Of a stretch of DNA of 64,000 bases, positions 33,324 to 42,238 are shown in pieces. The notes beneath the pieces were generated by a model that saw nothing but the letters and a program-made list of their open reading frames with translations, was not told the origin of the DNA and ran no database searches. Within the stretch, counting starts at the first letter, position 1. Every line of letters starts with the position of its first letter. The stretch comes from JAHCHG01 sp965214585 (lineage in GTDB: Bacteria > Acidobacteriota > Blastocatellia > Pyrinomonadales > Pyrinomonadaceae). The position numbers and the translations under genes were made by a program. The stretch spans positions 2,480,001 through 2,544,000 of the forward strand of contig OZ243957.1 of the NCBI GenBank assembly GCA_965214585.1, read 5' to 3'.

Positions 33324-35297
33324 ATGATCAGCCGAATGATTTCTCAAAAACTTTTCTATTTTCAGAAATTTCTTGCCAATGACCTTTTGTTGGAAATTAC
33401 AGAAAGAAATCCGACGAATGAAAATTTTACCAAAGATAAACTTCAACAATATAATTTGATTCGCAAAGATGATTTTAATGCGGCGGTTTTGGCTCATAAG
33501 TTTCTGATGCAAAAATTGTTTGCATTTTTTCTCGAAAGATTTTTCCCTGATGTAGAAATAAAAAATTTCAAACTCGACAATCTTAACTTTAACCCGACTG
33601 AAAAAATTGACTTGAATTTTCTGAATGAAGAAAGCGCGAATCGTTTGATTGAAATTTTGGAGTTTTTGCATACGGATTTTCTGAATTCCGAATTTGTTTT
33701 TCAAAACGGAGAATTGGAAAAAAGAAAATCTAAAATCAATTTAAAGGAATCGGGCGCGGTTTATACAAAAAAAGAAATCGCGGAGAATATTGTTTTGCAG
33801 ACATTTCAAAATCGTGTTTCGCAAGGTATTGATGCAAAAAACCTGCAAATCTTGGATTTCGGCTGCGGCACGGGCAGATTCTATGTTGCCGCTTTGAAAA
33901 TTTTGAACGACAAATTCGGCATTTCTAAAAGTTCGGCGGTCAAAAATATTTACGCGCTTGATTCGGATAAAATTGCTTTAACGATTTTGAAATTGAAATT
34001 AGCAGTTGAAACGGGAATCGAAAATCTGGAAACGATAAATCAAAATATTCTTCACAGAAATATGCTCGTTTTGAACGACGGTTTGAATTTCGGCGAAAAT
34101 ATTTATTTTGATTTTCATAATGATTTTGTGGAAGTTTTTGAGTTTGGCGGTTTTGATGTTGTTGTTTCCAATCCGCCTTATTATTTGCTCAAAATTAACA
34201 AAAACAAATCCGACGATTCCGTTTTTGCCAAGTATTATCAAAGCCTTGTCGAAAATGTTAATCGGGAATTACAATACTTTCGCAATTCGGGAACTTACAA
34301 ACACTCAATCGAAGGAATGCTGAATTATTACAAACTTTCGATTGAAATGATGTTGAAACTGGCGAAACCGAACGGCGAACTCGGCGTTATTTGTCCGTCA
34401 ACTTTGTTCGGCGACGCTTCTTCGACAAAACTACGCAAATTTATTCTCGACAAAAACAAGTTACGCAAACTCGAATTCTTTTCCGAAAGCGCGAAACTTT
34501 TTGACAATGTTTCGCAGGCGACAGCGATTTTCTTTGTTTCCAAAGCGTCCGAAACAAAGGAGATTAAAATTAAATTTGACGAAAACGAGTTTGAAGTTTC
34601 GCTCGATTTATTAAAAACCACTTTTCCCGAAAATCTGGAAATTCCGCAGATGGATGAAATCGGTTGGGGAATTTTGAAAAAGTTGAGCCGGTTCAAAAAA
34701 CTGAAAGATTTCAAAAACTTGCGAAATCGGCGCGGCGAATTCGATTTGCTGCAATTCAAAAATTTGACAACCCGAAAAGATACAAATTTTCATTTAATTC
34801 GCGGAAATATGATAAATTGCCGCCGAATTGATTATGAAAAAAACGGAGAATTCGTGAAGATTGACGAGTTTATAAAAGCCAAATCAAACGAATTTATAAA
34901 AAATGATTTTCGGAAAATCCGTCTTGTTTGCCAACAAATCTCGAACATTGACGTTGCCAAACGCTTGAATTTTGTTTTTTGTAAAGAAACCGACATTTTG
35001 GGAAATTCCTGCAATTACATTTCGGCGACGGACGAAACGGATTTGCGAAAACTGCAAATTTTGCTCAATTCTTATCTGCTTAACTGGCGTTTTAAAATTA
35101 CAAGCACGAACAATCACGTCAACAATTACGAACTCGCCGAATTGCCTTTGCTCGATTTCACGCGCATTTCGGATTTGACCGGAAATGATCTGGAAAATAA
35201 TATCGAAATAGCCAAAATGTATAAATTGAACGATAATGAGATCGAATACGTTTTGAAAAATCATTTTGAACTTTCGGAAATTCGCCGCCGTTTATGA
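33324..35297 (+). CDS. Adenine-specific DNA methyltransferase of an Alw26I/Eco31I/Esp3I-type RM system
   Basis: 657 residues. Catalytic domain with motif X/entry GAVYTKKEIAENIV, motif I ILDFGCGTGRFYVAAL (around residue 173), and the N6-adenine motif IV VVSNPPYYLLK. A C-terminal target-recognition region follows (residues about 420-640; LRKLQILLNSYLLNWRF). Together with a cytosine methyltransferase and an HNH nuclease of the Eco31I type, it fits type IIS systems in which each strand of the asymmetric site has its own methyltransferase. The stop overlaps the start of the next gene (ATGA). Confidence 0.85.
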   Translation: MISRMISQKLFYFQKFLANDLLLEITERNPTNENFTKDKLQQYNLIRKDDFNAAVLAHKFLMQKLFAFFLERFFPDVEIKNFKLDNLNFNPTEKIDLNFLNEESANRLIEILEFLHTDFLNSEFVFQNGELEKRKSKINLKESGAVYTKKEIAENIVLQTFQNRVSQGIDAKNLQILDFGCGTGRFYVAALKILNDKFGISKSSAVKNIYALDSDKIALTILKLKLAVETGIENLETINQNILHRNMLVLNDGLNFGENIYFDFHNDFVEVFEFGGFDVVVSNPPYYLLKINKNKSDDSVFAKYYQSLVENVNRELQYFRNSGTYKHSIEGMLNYYKLSIEMMLKLAKPNGELGVICPSTLFGDASSTKLRKFILDKNKLRKLEFFSESAKLFDNVSQATAIFFVSKASETKEIKIKFDENEFEVSLDLLKTTFPENLEIPQMDEIGWGILKKLSRFKKLKDFKNLRNRRGEFDLLQFKNLTTRKDTNFHLIRGNMINCRRIDYEKNGEFVKIDEFIKAKSNEFIKNDFRKIRLVCQQISNIDVAKRLNFVFCKETDILGNSCNYISATDETDLRKLQILLNSYLLNWRFKITSTNNHVNNYELAELPLLDFTRISDLTGNDLENNIEIAKMYKLNDNEIEYVLKNHFELSEIRRRL

Positions 35298-36511
35298 AAC
35301 GAAAACTTTACAATCACATCGCGCCCGGTTTGAGCAAGTTGGAATGGGAAATGGCGAAACATATTCCGGCGGGCGGAAATTGGAAAGATATTCCCGAAAA
35401 TATCCCGTCGCAGCGGCTCGCGCAAATCCGTCGCAGCGGCGGCAGAACGACTTATTACGGCAGATTGGTTTGGGACAAACCCGCCTTTACGATCACGACT
35501 TATTTTAATCGTTTGGGCAACAGTTCAAATCTGCATCCCGAACAGCAGAGAATGATTTCGATCCGCGAAGGCGCACGGCTTCAATCTTTTCCCGACAATT
35601 TTGTTTTTCACGGCACGCGCACTTCGCAATACAAACAAATCGGCAACGCCGTTCCGCCGCTTTTGGCAAGAGCCGTCGCGGAAACTTTAGAACCGCATTT
35701 GAAAAATAAAACTTTTGTTGACATTTTTGCGGGCGCGGGCGGAATGTCGAAAGGTTTCGGAATGAAAAATTTTGAACTGCTCGGCGCGGTTGAAATCGAG
35801 AAAAATTATTTTGAAACTTTCAAAAAAAATCATTCGGAAACAAGCGAAGAATTTCTGATAACGGGCGACATCACGGAAAAAGCGGTAAAAGAAAAAATCA
35901 AATCAGCCGCCAATCGCAAAAAAATCGGCTTAATCGTCGGCGGTGCGCCGTGTCAAGGTTTTTCTTATGCCGGTTGGCGCAATCCGAAAGATACGCGCAA
36001 CCAATTGTTCAAGGAATTTTGCGAAATCGTGCGCGACGTGCGCCCCGAATTTTTTGTTTTTGAAAATGTAACGGGAATTTTGACGATGCGAAACGGGCAG
36101 GTTATCAGAGAAATCGCCGAAGTTTTTGGGGAAATCGGCTATCATTTGAACGAGCCTTTCAAACTAAACGCGGAAGATTACGGAGTTCCGCAAAAGCGGC
36201 GCAGAGTTTTTATTATCGGTTCGTCAAAGAAAATCGAAATCAACGCGCCTAAGATTTTGTTTTCTGAAACCGACTGTTTTTTACCGAAACCGATAACAAC
36301 TAAACAAGCAATCTACGGTTTGCCCGAATTGCGCTCCGGCGAAGGCGTTTTTGAAACCGAAGGCGATTATAAAGCCGTTTCATTTTATGAAAAGTTTATG
36401 GTAAATGAAATCGGTTTTGATGAATTTTACCATCATTCAAAAAATGAAAATAAAAAGCGGGCGAAAAGTTTTGTCAGTTTTCAGCCTAGACTTTTTCCCA
36501 TTCCCGCGTAA
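35294..36511 (+). CDS. DNA cytosine-C5 methyltransferase, circularly permuted
   Basis: 405 residues. Motif order is unusual: motifs IX-X (MISIREGARLQSFPDNFVFHGT ... QIGNAVPPLLARAVAETL, residues about 85-135) come before motif I (FVDIFAGAGGMSKGF, near 147), motif IV with catalytic Cys (GGAPCQGFS), motif VI (FENVTG) and motif VIII (PQKRRRVFIIG). Normal enzymes start with motif I. Circular permutation is known for a few enzymes such as M.BssHII. It protects the second strand of the type IIS site. The 3' end overlaps the convergent nuclease gene by 26 bp. Confidence 0.88.
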   Translation: MKRKLYNHIAPGLSKLEWEMAKHIPAGGNWKDIPENIPSQRLAQIRRSGGRTTYYGRLVWDKPAFTITTYFNRLGNSSNLHPEQQRMISIREGARLQSFPDNFVFHGTRTSQYKQIGNAVPPLLARAVAETLEPHLKNKTFVDIFAGAGGMSKGFGMKNFELLGAVEIEKNYFETFKKNHSETSEEFLITGDITEKAVKEKIKSAANRKKIGLIVGGAPCQGFSYAGWRNPKDTRNQLFKEFCEIVRDVRPEFFVFENVTGILTMRNGQVIREIAEVFGEIGYHLNEPFKLNAEDYGVPQKRRRVFIIGSSKKIEINAPKILFSETDCFLPKPITTKQAIYGLPELRSGEGVFETEGDYKAVSFYEKFMVNEIGFDEFYHHSKNENKKRAKSFVSFQPRLFPIPA

Positions 36512-37862
36512 TTTCTTTTGCTAACATTCGCAAAATTTCGTGTAATTTCTCTTCGGCTTTCTTTGTTTTGTCATTCTTCAAAAGATCGAGCATTTTCCCG
36601 ATTTCATCATCAACCGCAGAATTTTTCCAAGTTCCGACTTTGCGATTTTTCTTGTTTTTGTATTCTTCCAAACTCTCAAAAGCAACTCGAATATAGCGTT
36701 TGGTGTTATTGTCTTGATTTTTGCCTTTCTTTTCCGTCTTTATAACTTCCCGATAAGTTCCTGTTTTCGCGTCAAAACCTTTGAATTTGTAATCGTAAAA
36801 TGAATAACTCAAATTCAAAAACCGCATCAAAAAATCTCTGAAACCGCCTTCATCAACAATTGAAAAAACCGTTAAAATGTAATGGAGATTTGTCCGCATC
36901 AAAAAACTCAACTTCACGGCATCGGCATCATTTTCAACACGATTTTTCAAACTGTCCCAGAGATATTTTGAATGCCAAGAAACAACTTGCTCACCGTTTT
37001 TCTCGTCTTCGATAAGAGTTTGAACATCATCAAAACTCATCCGATTATTTTTCGCCGAATTCGCCGAAATTGTCATCGGATGAAATTTCGGACGATGACA
37101 AAATCCGAGTGAAATCGGTCCGATGTGGTCGGGACTCACGCCGTGTTTTCTAAATTCGCCCATCAATCTGTCCGCCATTTTCCAATCGCCGTCCGCCCAA
37201 TTTTCATAAACCCGACGGTCTTGTGCATAGCGTTGCAGATTTTTCTTGTGTCTGCCTTTGTCGGATTTTGAACGACAGCAATTGCCGTCCGAATGAAAAC
37301 CGTCAAAGCGATCCGGCGGATTGCTCATTACGCCCGGCGAAAGAAAAGATTTTGAACTTGTTTTAGAATGATTTTCATAAATCCAAGTTTTAAGAAGTTC
37401 CGATGTAGAAATGTTTTTCGGTGCTTTAAAGATTTCAAGTAATTTCGACAAATTTTCAGATTCGATAACTAATTCGTCAATAATCTCAAAAATATCTTGT
37501 TCAAAAGGCTGATAAACGGTTTCAAAATTTTCCCCCAGTTTTTTAAGTAACCGTTTGTTCGGATAAACATATTCGATTTGCAGACTTTTCCCGCAAATCT
37601 GACAAGTATGAAGTTTTGTCGGATGAACCAAGACAGCGACTCTAGCAAATGCTCCGGCTTCAACTTTAATATCGTGTTGTTCACATTTTTTAACCCACCA
37701 TTTTCTGCGTTTTTGTCCCTCATCCGATTTTCCGGTTACAACCCAGCGAATCGAATTATCTCTATTTCGCGTATAATGTAAATTTTCGTAATTCGGATGA
37801 TTAACTATAAATTCTTGATATTTGATAAATTCGGGGTGGTTTTTGCGATTGACTTTAGACAT
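36486..37862 (-). CDS. Type IIS restriction endonuclease, Eco31I/Alw26I/Esp3I family (HNH)
   Basis: 458 residues from the ATG at 37862 (MSKVNRKNHPEF); a longer start at 37910 would overlap the control gene. N-terminal DNA-binding half with a Cys pair (HTCQICGKSL). The HNH nuclease site lies near residues 250-280: SPDHIGPISLGFCHRP followed by NSAKNNRM, the pattern of Eco31I. The named members cut outside GTCTC-type sites. The exact site of this enzyme cannot be read from sequence. It is transcribed with the upstream control gene and converges with the methyltransferases. Confidence 0.85.
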   Translation of the reverse strand: MSKVNRKNHPEFIKYQEFIVNHPNYENLHYTRNRDNSIRWVVTGKSDEGQKRRKWWVKKCEQHDIKVEAGAFARVAVLVHPTKLHTCQICGKSLQIEYVYPNKRLLKKLGENFETVYQPFEQDIFEIIDELVIESENLSKLLEIFKAPKNISTSELLKTWIYENHSKTSSKSFLSPGVMSNPPDRFDGFHSDGNCCRSKSDKGRHKKNLQRYAQDRRVYENWADGDWKMADRLMGEFRKHGVSPDHIGPISLGFCHRPKFHPMTISANSAKNNRMSFDDVQTLIEDEKNGEQVVSWHSKYLWDSLKNRVENDADAVKLSFLMRTNLHYILTVFSIVDEGGFRDFLMRFLNLSYSFYDYKFKGFDAKTGTYREVIKTEKKGKNQDNNTKRYIRVAFESLEEYKNKKNRKVGTWKNSAVDDEIGKMLDLLKNDKTKKAEEKLHEILRMLAKEITREWEKV

Positions 37863-37866
37863 ATAG

Positions 37867-38100
37867 TTACAATCTTTCCGGTGGAATAAAAAATTCAATA
37901 GATTTGGCATATAATTTTGCTAAATTTAACAGAACTAAAAACTCGATTCTCCGCTGTCCGTTTTCGATTTTAGAAAGTTCACTCTGTGAAACGATTTCGG
38001 TTTCTGCCACTTGAAATTGAGTCAATCCGGCTTCTTCTCTAGCTTGAATTAATCGAGTAGAAAGGAATTTTCTATTTTGGCTGTAAATGGTTTTGGACAT
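37867..38100 (-). CDS. HTH control protein of the RM system (C protein)
   Basis: 77 residues, one helix-turn-helix of the XRE type (LTQFQVAETEIVSQSELSKIENGQRRI). Located directly upstream of the nuclease gene with a 4-bp gap, the standard place of C proteins, which delay nuclease expression until methylation is established. Its operator should lie in the ~75 bp upstream, but I see no clear symmetric C-box. Confidence 0.82.
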   Translation of the reverse strand: MSKTIYSQNRKFLSTRLIQAREEAGLTQFQVAETEIVSQSELSKIENGQRRIEFLVLLNLAKLYAKSIEFFIPPERL

Positions 38101-38175
38101 ATAATTATTCCAAATAGGAATTTTAAGATTTAGAGATAATTTATGCCGAAAAGGAATATTTTAAAATGTATGAAT

Positions 38176-38225
38176 ACTGGCGCAATCAGGAACGCGATTT
38201 GAACGAAATGGGCATTCAGGAATGA
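38176..38225 (+). pseudogene. Displaced copy of the era 3' end
   Basis: 44 of 50 bases match 33264-33313. In frame it reads YWRNQERDLNEMGIQE then stop. Its stop TGA overlaps the ATG of prmA (ATGA), so the old era-prmA junction is preserved here while intact era now lies 4.9 kb upstream. Confidence 0.92.
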
Positions 38226-39151
38226 TTTTACAAAACGTGAAAAACAAACAAAAAATCTGGCATTCGGTTGAAATCGAAACAAAATCCGAAGCCGAAGAAG
38301 CGGTGGAATTTGCTTTAAATGAACTCGATTCGCTTGGAAATGAGATTGATACGCTTGGCGAAAAAGCGTCGAAAACATTGAAAATCGTCGGTTATTTCAC
38401 AGAGAAAATCGGCGATGAAAAATTGCAGAATCAATTGAACGAAGCCTTGCGGATTTACGGTTTTTCCCAAGATGCCGTTGTAAAATACGAATGGCGCGAA
38501 GTTGAAGATCAGGATTGGCTCGCCGAATGGAAAAAAAGCTGGAAACCGACGGAAACAGGAAAGTTTATCATCGCTCCGACTTGGGAAACGGTTGAAGATG
38601 CGGACAAAATCGTAATTCGCATTGATCCCGAAATGGCTTTCGGCACGGGAACTCACGAAACGACACGGCTTTGCCTGCAAGCGATTGAAAAACATTTCTC
38701 GCCCGAAATGAGCTTTTTAGATGTCGGAACCGGAACGGGAATTTTGGCGATTGCGTCGGCGAAGATGAAGTCCAGAGTCCTAAGTCCTAAGTCCAAAGTC
38801 CGTTTGATAAAGGCGTGTGATATTGATAACGATTCGATTGATATTGCCGGAAAAAATGCGAAACTTAATGATGTGGAAAATGAGATCGAGTTTTACGTCG
38901 GTTCGATCTCGGAAAAGTGCGAAAAATTCGATTTTGTTTGCGCGAATGTAACAATTGATATTGTCGCGCCGATGCTTTCTTTGCTTTTGAAGAAAACGGC
39001 GAAAATTTTAGTTTTATCGGGAATTTTGAGCGAGCAAAGAGATTTGATTGAAAGCGGGTTGAAGGAAAATAAAGTGCCGAAGTGGGAGATCGAAACTTTA
39101 GGCGAATGGATTTCGGTTACAATTGATCGTCAAAATTTTAGTGAAACTTGA
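38222..39151 (+). CDS. prmA: Ribosomal protein L11 methyltransferase, with a repeat-derived insertion
   Basis: 309 residues. N-terminal substrate-recognition domain (1-100), then IRIDPEMAFGTGTHETTRLCLQ, motif I DVGTGTGILAIASAK, later DFVCANVTIDI (NVTID replaces the usual NILA). It trimethylates ribosomal protein L11. Between motif I and the acidic CDIDND lie about ten extra residues (KSRVLSPKSKVRL) encoded by a 7-bp repeat array. The insert is in frame, at a surface loop, so the enzyme may still work. Confidence 0.9.
   Translation: MILQNVKNKQKIWHSVEIETKSEAEEAVEFALNELDSLGNEIDTLGEKASKTLKIVGYFTEKIGDEKLQNQLNEALRIYGFSQDAVVKYEWREVEDQDWLAEWKKSWKPTETGKFIIAPTWETVEDADKIVIRIDPEMAFGTGTHETTRLCLQAIEKHFSPEMSFLDVGTGTGILAIASAKMKSRVLSPKSKVRLIKACDIDNDSIDIAGKNAKLNDVENEIEFYVGSISEKCEKFDFVCANVTIDIVAPMLSLLLKKTAKILVLSGILSEQRDLIESGLKENKVPKWEIETLGEWISVTIDRQNFSET
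38770..38803 (+). repeat. GTCCTAA heptamer array inside prmA
   Basis: Units GTCCAGA, GTCCTAA, GTCCTAA, GTCCAAA, GTCC in tandem, the same 7-bp period as the intergenic heptamer hairpins but with a different unit. Confidence 0.85.
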
Positions 39152-39152
39152 T

Positions 39153-39395
39153 TAATGTGAGTTCGAGATAAGCCGTCGAAGACGGCAACATATTTGTAGC
39201 CCATAACGCCAGTTATGGGAACAAGTTACAAGATATATTATAAGCGGTTGAATAACCGCGACATACAATTTATGTCGCCATTTTCAATGGCTTTGTCATT
39301 ATTTTGACAATCTTTCCACATCTTGCGATGTGGGCTACAAGTATAACGTCGGTTTCACCGACTAAATCCGATTTTTTTATCTCGAACTCACGTTG
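39153..39395. repeat. Multi-hairpin palindromic element (family F)
   Basis: Terminal inverted repeat GTGAGTTCGAGATAA / TTATCTCGAACTCAC. Inside are six or more small hairpins with GAA/TTC-type loops: GCCGTC-GAA-GACGGC, CCATAAC/GTTATGG, CGGTTGAATAACCG, GCCATTTTCAATGGC, CCACATC/GATGTGG and GTCGGTTTCACCGAC. Same plan as the IS-interrupted element at 19182-20553. It fills the gap between the convergent prmA and Ycf48-like genes. Confidence 0.85.
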
Positions 39396-39411
39396 ATTAG
39401 GAAAACAAATT

Positions 39412-41442
39412 TTAATTATCTTTCTCCGCAGGCGGCGAAGCAAGCGGAATATCGCCGTTGTCGGTAATGTCTTGAAGCGGCAGGCGGGCGTTCGGGTCTT
39501 TTTTAGAATTGCTTAAACGGCGCAGAATGGGAATGCTTTTCGGGACGAAAATCTGTTCCGGCGAAAGCGATTTTGACCTTTTAAGAATCGAGCCGCCGCG
39601 TCCGGCGATCCAGAGATTCGTGCCGCCTTGATAAGAAACCGCCTGCATCGAATTTGTCGTAATGTTCGGCTGTTTTTCCCAAGACGCGCCGCCGTCTTCG
39701 GTGATGATAACTTCGCCCAATTCGCCGACGATAATCGCGTAATTTTGTTTGTAAGTTGTTACCGCGTAAAGATTTGTTTTGACGGGAGATTCCTGATCGC
39801 GCCAAGTTTTCCCGCCGTCCGTCGTCCGCAAAATTATCCCTTTTGCGCCGACTGCAAAACCGTAATTTTCGTCGCTGACCGAAACGGCATAAAAATTTTC
39901 TTTGACTCTCGTTTCGATCTTTTCCCAAGTTTCGCCGCCGTTTTCCGTGATTAAAATCGTTCCTCTGTCGCCGACGGCAATGCCGCGTTTTTCATCAAAG
40001 AAATTTACGTCTTCGAGCCAGTATTTCGTGCCGGAAGCGAGCGGTTTCCAAAACGCGCCGTTTGTGTCGGAACGCAGAATCGTTCCGTTTGCGCCGACGG
40101 CAAACGCGGTTAATTCGTTGACAAAATGAACGCCGAAAAGGTCTTGCGTCGTATTATTAAATGCTTTTCCCCAACTCGCGCCGCCGTCCAAAGTCCGCAA
40201 AATCGTGCCTTTGCTGCCGACGGCAATTCCGCGTTTTGCATTGGAAAAACTCACGGCGTTCAAGTTTTCTTCCGTTCCCGAATAAACCGGAATCCAATCG
40301 CCGCCGCCGTCATTCGTGATCCAAGTTCTGCCGTTCGTCCCGACTGCCCAGCCGATATTTTTATCGTAAAAAGCGATGTCGTTCACATCTTCGCGCCCGC
40401 CTGCCGTCAGACGCTGCCAACTATAACCGCCGTCGTCGGTGCGGATTATCAAGCCTTTTTCGCCAACCGCCCAACCCGTGTATTGATCGGCAAAATACAT
40501 CGAAACGAGTTTCGGATTCGTCCGCAAATTAAACGGCAGCCAAGTAAAACCGCCGTCTCCGGTCAGCCAGATCATTCCGCTTGCATCGGTTAAAAAGCCG
40601 TTTTTTTCATTGGCAAAACTGAGCGAAAGAAAATCCGCGCGGCTGAAAATGTTGATTTTCTGAAAAGTTTCGCCGCCGTCCTCGCTTTTGGCAACGCATC
40701 CGCCGTAACCGACGGCGACGATTTTTTCCGCCGAAAGATACGCGACGCTCGAAAGCAAAGATTCTTCGCAAGGTTTATTCGTTTTCCAATTCGCGCCGCC
40801 GTCCGTCGTCGTCAAGATCAAACCGTTCATTCCGACGATTGCCGTTTTTTCCGCATCAAACGCCGAAATTTTCAACAGATGTTCATTCACGCCCGCCTTC
40901 TGCGTCGTCCAGTTCGCGCCGCCGTCCGTCGTTTTCAAAACACGCCCGTAAGTTCCGACGATCCAGCCCGTCTGCATTTCTTCGCCCGCAAACGTGATGC
41001 TGTAAAGATGATCCTTCGCGTCCGTCGAAACCTTTTTCCATTCGTCGCCTGCGTCGTCCGTCGTGATAATCGTGCCGCGTGCGCCGACGATAAATGCGTG
41101 TTTTTTATCCTTGACGAAAATCCCCGAAAGATTCGTATCAATCGGCGATTTCTGCCAACGCCAATCAAAACCGCCGTCTTCCGTCCGCAAAATCGTATTG
41201 TCCGCGCCGACCGCAAAACCGATCTGCTTGTCCTTCAAAAAATGAATCGCATAAAGCGGATTTCCTTGCGGCTGCGGATTTTGCCAATACCAGCCGAGTC
41301 CGTTTCTTTGTGCGAGAACAGGCGGATTCAAAACGCAGAGAGCGCATAGAACGCAGAGAATTTTAAAAGCGTTCACCGCAAAGCCAAGCAATTCGGGCTT
41401 TCTGTTTTTATCGTTCTTAAATCTGCGTTTATTCGTGTTCAT
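39412..41442 (-). CDS. Secreted Ycf48-like beta-propeller protein
   Basis: 676 residues. Signal peptide (hydrophobic core ILCVLCALCVLNPPVLAQ). Then about thirteen repeats of 42-45 residues with the pattern GFAVGxxGTILRTxDGGxxW, as in Ycf48/BNR-sortilin propellers (probably two propellers). The last 50 residues are polar. Ycf48 itself assembles photosystem II in cyanobacteria; in other bacteria the role of such proteins is open. The signal peptide codons coincide with short genomic repeats. Confidence 0.88.
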   Translation of the reverse strand: MNTNKRRFKNDKNRKPELLGFAVNAFKILCVLCALCVLNPPVLAQRNGLGWYWQNPQPQGNPLYAIHFLKDKQIGFAVGADNTILRTEDGGFDWRWQKSPIDTNLSGIFVKDKKHAFIVGARGTIITTDDAGDEWKKVSTDAKDHLYSITFAGEEMQTGWIVGTYGRVLKTTDGGANWTTQKAGVNEHLLKISAFDAEKTAIVGMNGLILTTTDGGANWKTNKPCEESLLSSVAYLSAEKIVAVGYGGCVAKSEDGGETFQKINIFSRADFLSLSFANEKNGFLTDASGMIWLTGDGGFTWLPFNLRTNPKLVSMYFADQYTGWAVGEKGLIIRTDDGGYSWQRLTAGGREDVNDIAFYDKNIGWAVGTNGRTWITNDGGGDWIPVYSGTEENLNAVSFSNAKRGIAVGSKGTILRTLDGGASWGKAFNNTTQDLFGVHFVNELTAFAVGANGTILRSDTNGAFWKPLASGTKYWLEDVNFFDEKRGIAVGDRGTILITENGGETWEKIETRVKENFYAVSVSDENYGFAVGAKGIILRTTDGGKTWRDQESPVKTNLYAVTTYKQNYAIIVGELGEVIITEDGGASWEKQPNITTNSMQAVSYQGGTNLWIAGRGGSILKRSKSLSPEQIFVPKSIPILRRLSNSKKDPNARLPLQDITDNGDIPLASPPAEKDN

Positions 41443-41460
41443 CTGTGGTTAAATTTCTGA

Positions 41461-41714
41461 TAGTGAACTAAAAGTAATGCTGACAAATTCTTCTTATGAA
41501 TTGCCGTCTGCTTTAGCGGGCGGTTTAGTTTGCAGCAACAGAACAGGCTTTAGCCAAACTATTAAATTAAATTTATTCCTTATTTGCTTCAGCTAAAGCA
41601 GAAAGGATAATTGATGTTTTTATTAAATTTGTCTAAAGCCGCCAATTTTGTTATCAATTATTCCGTCAGCTAAAGCAGACGGCAATTCATAAAGCCTATG
41701 TTTTTAGTTCACTA
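41461..41714. repeat. Family D palindrome with an outer shell
   Basis: Outer pair TAGTGAACTAAAA (41461) with TTTTTAGTTCACTA (41701-41714). Inner element 41496-41690: ATGAATTGCCGTCTGCTTTA and its complement at the end, with inner GGCTTTAGCC and GCTTCAGCTAAAGC motifs. A CTCTCCGCG-rich tract follows (41728-41760). The 327-bp gap between the propeller gene and rnhA holds no gene. Confidence 0.82.
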
Positions 41715-41769
41715 CCAAATTTCTTATTCTTTCTCTCCGCGCTCTCCGCGTTCTCTGTGTTAAAATTCT

Positions 41770-42228
41770 TCAAATCTCCAAAACCCCAATTTCAGCCACC
41801 GCTTCATCCAAAATATCCGCGTCAACTCGACCCATTTCCGCCGCCTTCCGCGCCATTGAATCGGCGACTTCCTGAACTTGGTGTCCCGCGTGTCCTTTCA
41901 CCCATTCCCAAGTAATATCGTGCTTTTCAGCCGCTTTATCCAACTTTTTCCACCATTCGTGATTTGTTTTTTTGCGAAATTTTCCGAGCATCGTCTGCAC
42001 GACGTAATTTGAATCGCTCAAAACTCTCACCTTACAAGGCTCGGTCAGCGTTTTCAATCCAATCGTCGCCGCCGCAATTTCCGCCTGCTGATTCGTCGCA
42101 TTTCCCAGATATTCGCCAAACGCCCGCCAAAAACCTTTATAACCCAAAACCGCCACCGCCGCCGCACGCGGATTTCCTTTCCCGTTCCCAAGCGATGAAC
42201 CGTCGCAAACAATTGTAACTTCTTTCAT
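41770..42228 (-). CDS. rnhA: Ribonuclease HI family protein
   Basis: 152 residues. Catalytic acids in VTIVCDGSSLGN (D), TNQQAEIAAATIG (E), VLSDSNYVVQTM (D) and EVADSMARKAA (D), with the basic region FRKKTNHEWWKKLD and KGHAGHQ. Cleaves RNA in RNA-DNA hybrids. Slightly divergent from E. coli RnhA, but all active-site residues are present. A family B palindrome lies just upstream. Confidence 0.9.
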   Translation of the reverse strand: MKEVTIVCDGSSLGNGKGNPRAAAVAVLGYKGFWRAFGEYLGNATNQQAEIAAATIGLKTLTEPCKVRVLSDSNYVVQTMLGKFRKKTNHEWWKKLDKAAEKHDITWEWVKGHAGHQVQEVADSMARKAAEMGRVDADILDEAVAEIGVLEI

Positions 42229-42238
42229 AAAATTACCT

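Noticed and set aside
33324..38100. RM island as an integrase-driven genomic island
   Set aside because: No integrase, excisionase or tRNA target is present; the flanking repeat is a protein gene end with six mismatches.
39628..41349. Long plus-strand frames opposite the Ycf48-like gene
   Set aside because: They are shadows of the repetitive propeller codons on the other strand, with no ribosome binding sites or family features.
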